This document shows, piece after piece, positions 13,534-13,594 of a DNA stretch of 13,594 bases. How positions within the stretch are numbered: the stretch's first letter is position 1; every line of letters starts with the position of its first letter. The translations under genes and the position numbers were made by a program. Source of the stretch: Stenotrophomonas sp. (GTDB lineage Bacteria > Pseudomonadota > Gammaproteobacteria > Xanthomonadales > Xanthomonadaceae); contig DMZT01000395.1 of NCBI GenBank assembly GCA_003484865.1, positions 1 to 13,594 on the forward strand, given 5' to 3'. Below the pieces are notes generated by a model. That model searched no databases. It worked only from the letters and a program-made list of their open reading frames with translations, and was not told the DNA's origin.

Positions 13534-13542
13534 GCATAATGC
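13534..13542. promoter_or_regulatory. Palindromic -10-like element in a 43-base divergent gap
   Basis: GCAT-A-ATGC reads CATAAT on plus and CATTAT on minus, -10-like in both directions. On plus it would start transcription at about the ATG at 13548 (leaderless); on minus it would leave about 25 bases before the ATG at 13504. No good -35 box is visible on either side, so this is tentative. Confidence 0.35.
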
Positions 13543-13547
13543 CCGCA

Positions 13548-13594
13548 ATGAACACCGAAACGAAAGTCGCGCCCTGGACCCTGATCTCGCTGCG
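13548..13594 (+). CDS. Start of a divergent gene, cut by the window end
   Basis: An ATG at 13548 opens a frame without stops to the window edge, giving only 15 complete codons (MNTETKVAPWTLISL). It diverges from the hot-dog protein gene, and a -10-like CATAAT sits seven bases upstream. There is no Shine-Dalgarno sequence. The fragment is too short to identify; it is a gene only by position and by the divergent promoter-like element. Confidence 0.4.
   Translation, partial: MNTETKVAPWTLISL

Overview
The window looks like high-GC chromosomal DNA from a xanthomonad, most likely Stenotrophomonas (S. maltophilia complex or a close relative). The reasons are an Ax21-family outer-membrane protein, GTAG-headed SMAG-type REP stem-loops (near 1213-1307 and 10142-10164), strongly GC-biased codon use, and Xanthomonadaceae-like housekeeping proteins. 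The first 11 bases match the end of the Illumina adapter, so the left edge is probably a raw contig end. No prophage, insertion sequence, CRISPR array, tRNA or rRNA was seen; this is mostly core genome.

Layout. (1) 1-1310, plus strand: a small exported protein with four VxVRP(S/T)A repeats behind a good sigma-54-like site, then trmL (tRNA wobble methyltransferase), then a SMAG repeat cluster in a convergent gap. (2) 1311-4912: gcdH (glutaryl-CoA dehydrogenase, minus) diverges from the ETF:ubiquinone oxidoreductase gene (plus). The second enzyme drains the electrons that the first passes to ETF, so the pair is functionally linked. A small lipoprotein cytochrome c follows. (3) 4928-9250: a 1190-residue EvgS/BvgS-type hybrid sensor kinase (minus) diverges from an RcsB-like response regulator (plus) across 74 bases that hold two short palindromes. 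Together they form a complete His-Asp-His-Asp phosphorelay. (4) 9251-10381: ax21 with a potentially Shine-Dalgarno-sequestering leader, followed by a chain of hairpins and terminators. (5) 10382-13547, minus strand: a hot-dog thioesterase/MadB-like protein, a small exported protein of unknown function, a membrane-anchored rhodanese, secB and gpsA. The last three keep the yibN-(grxC)-secB-gpsA order of E. coli, without grxC. A divergent plus-strand gene begins at 13548 and runs off the end.

The least explained items are the repeat protein with its putative RpoN promoter (38-683), the ax21 leader (9397-9464), and the palindromes between the phosphorelay genes. The large antisense open frames, such as the one opposite the kinase, are treated as GC-driven shadows.
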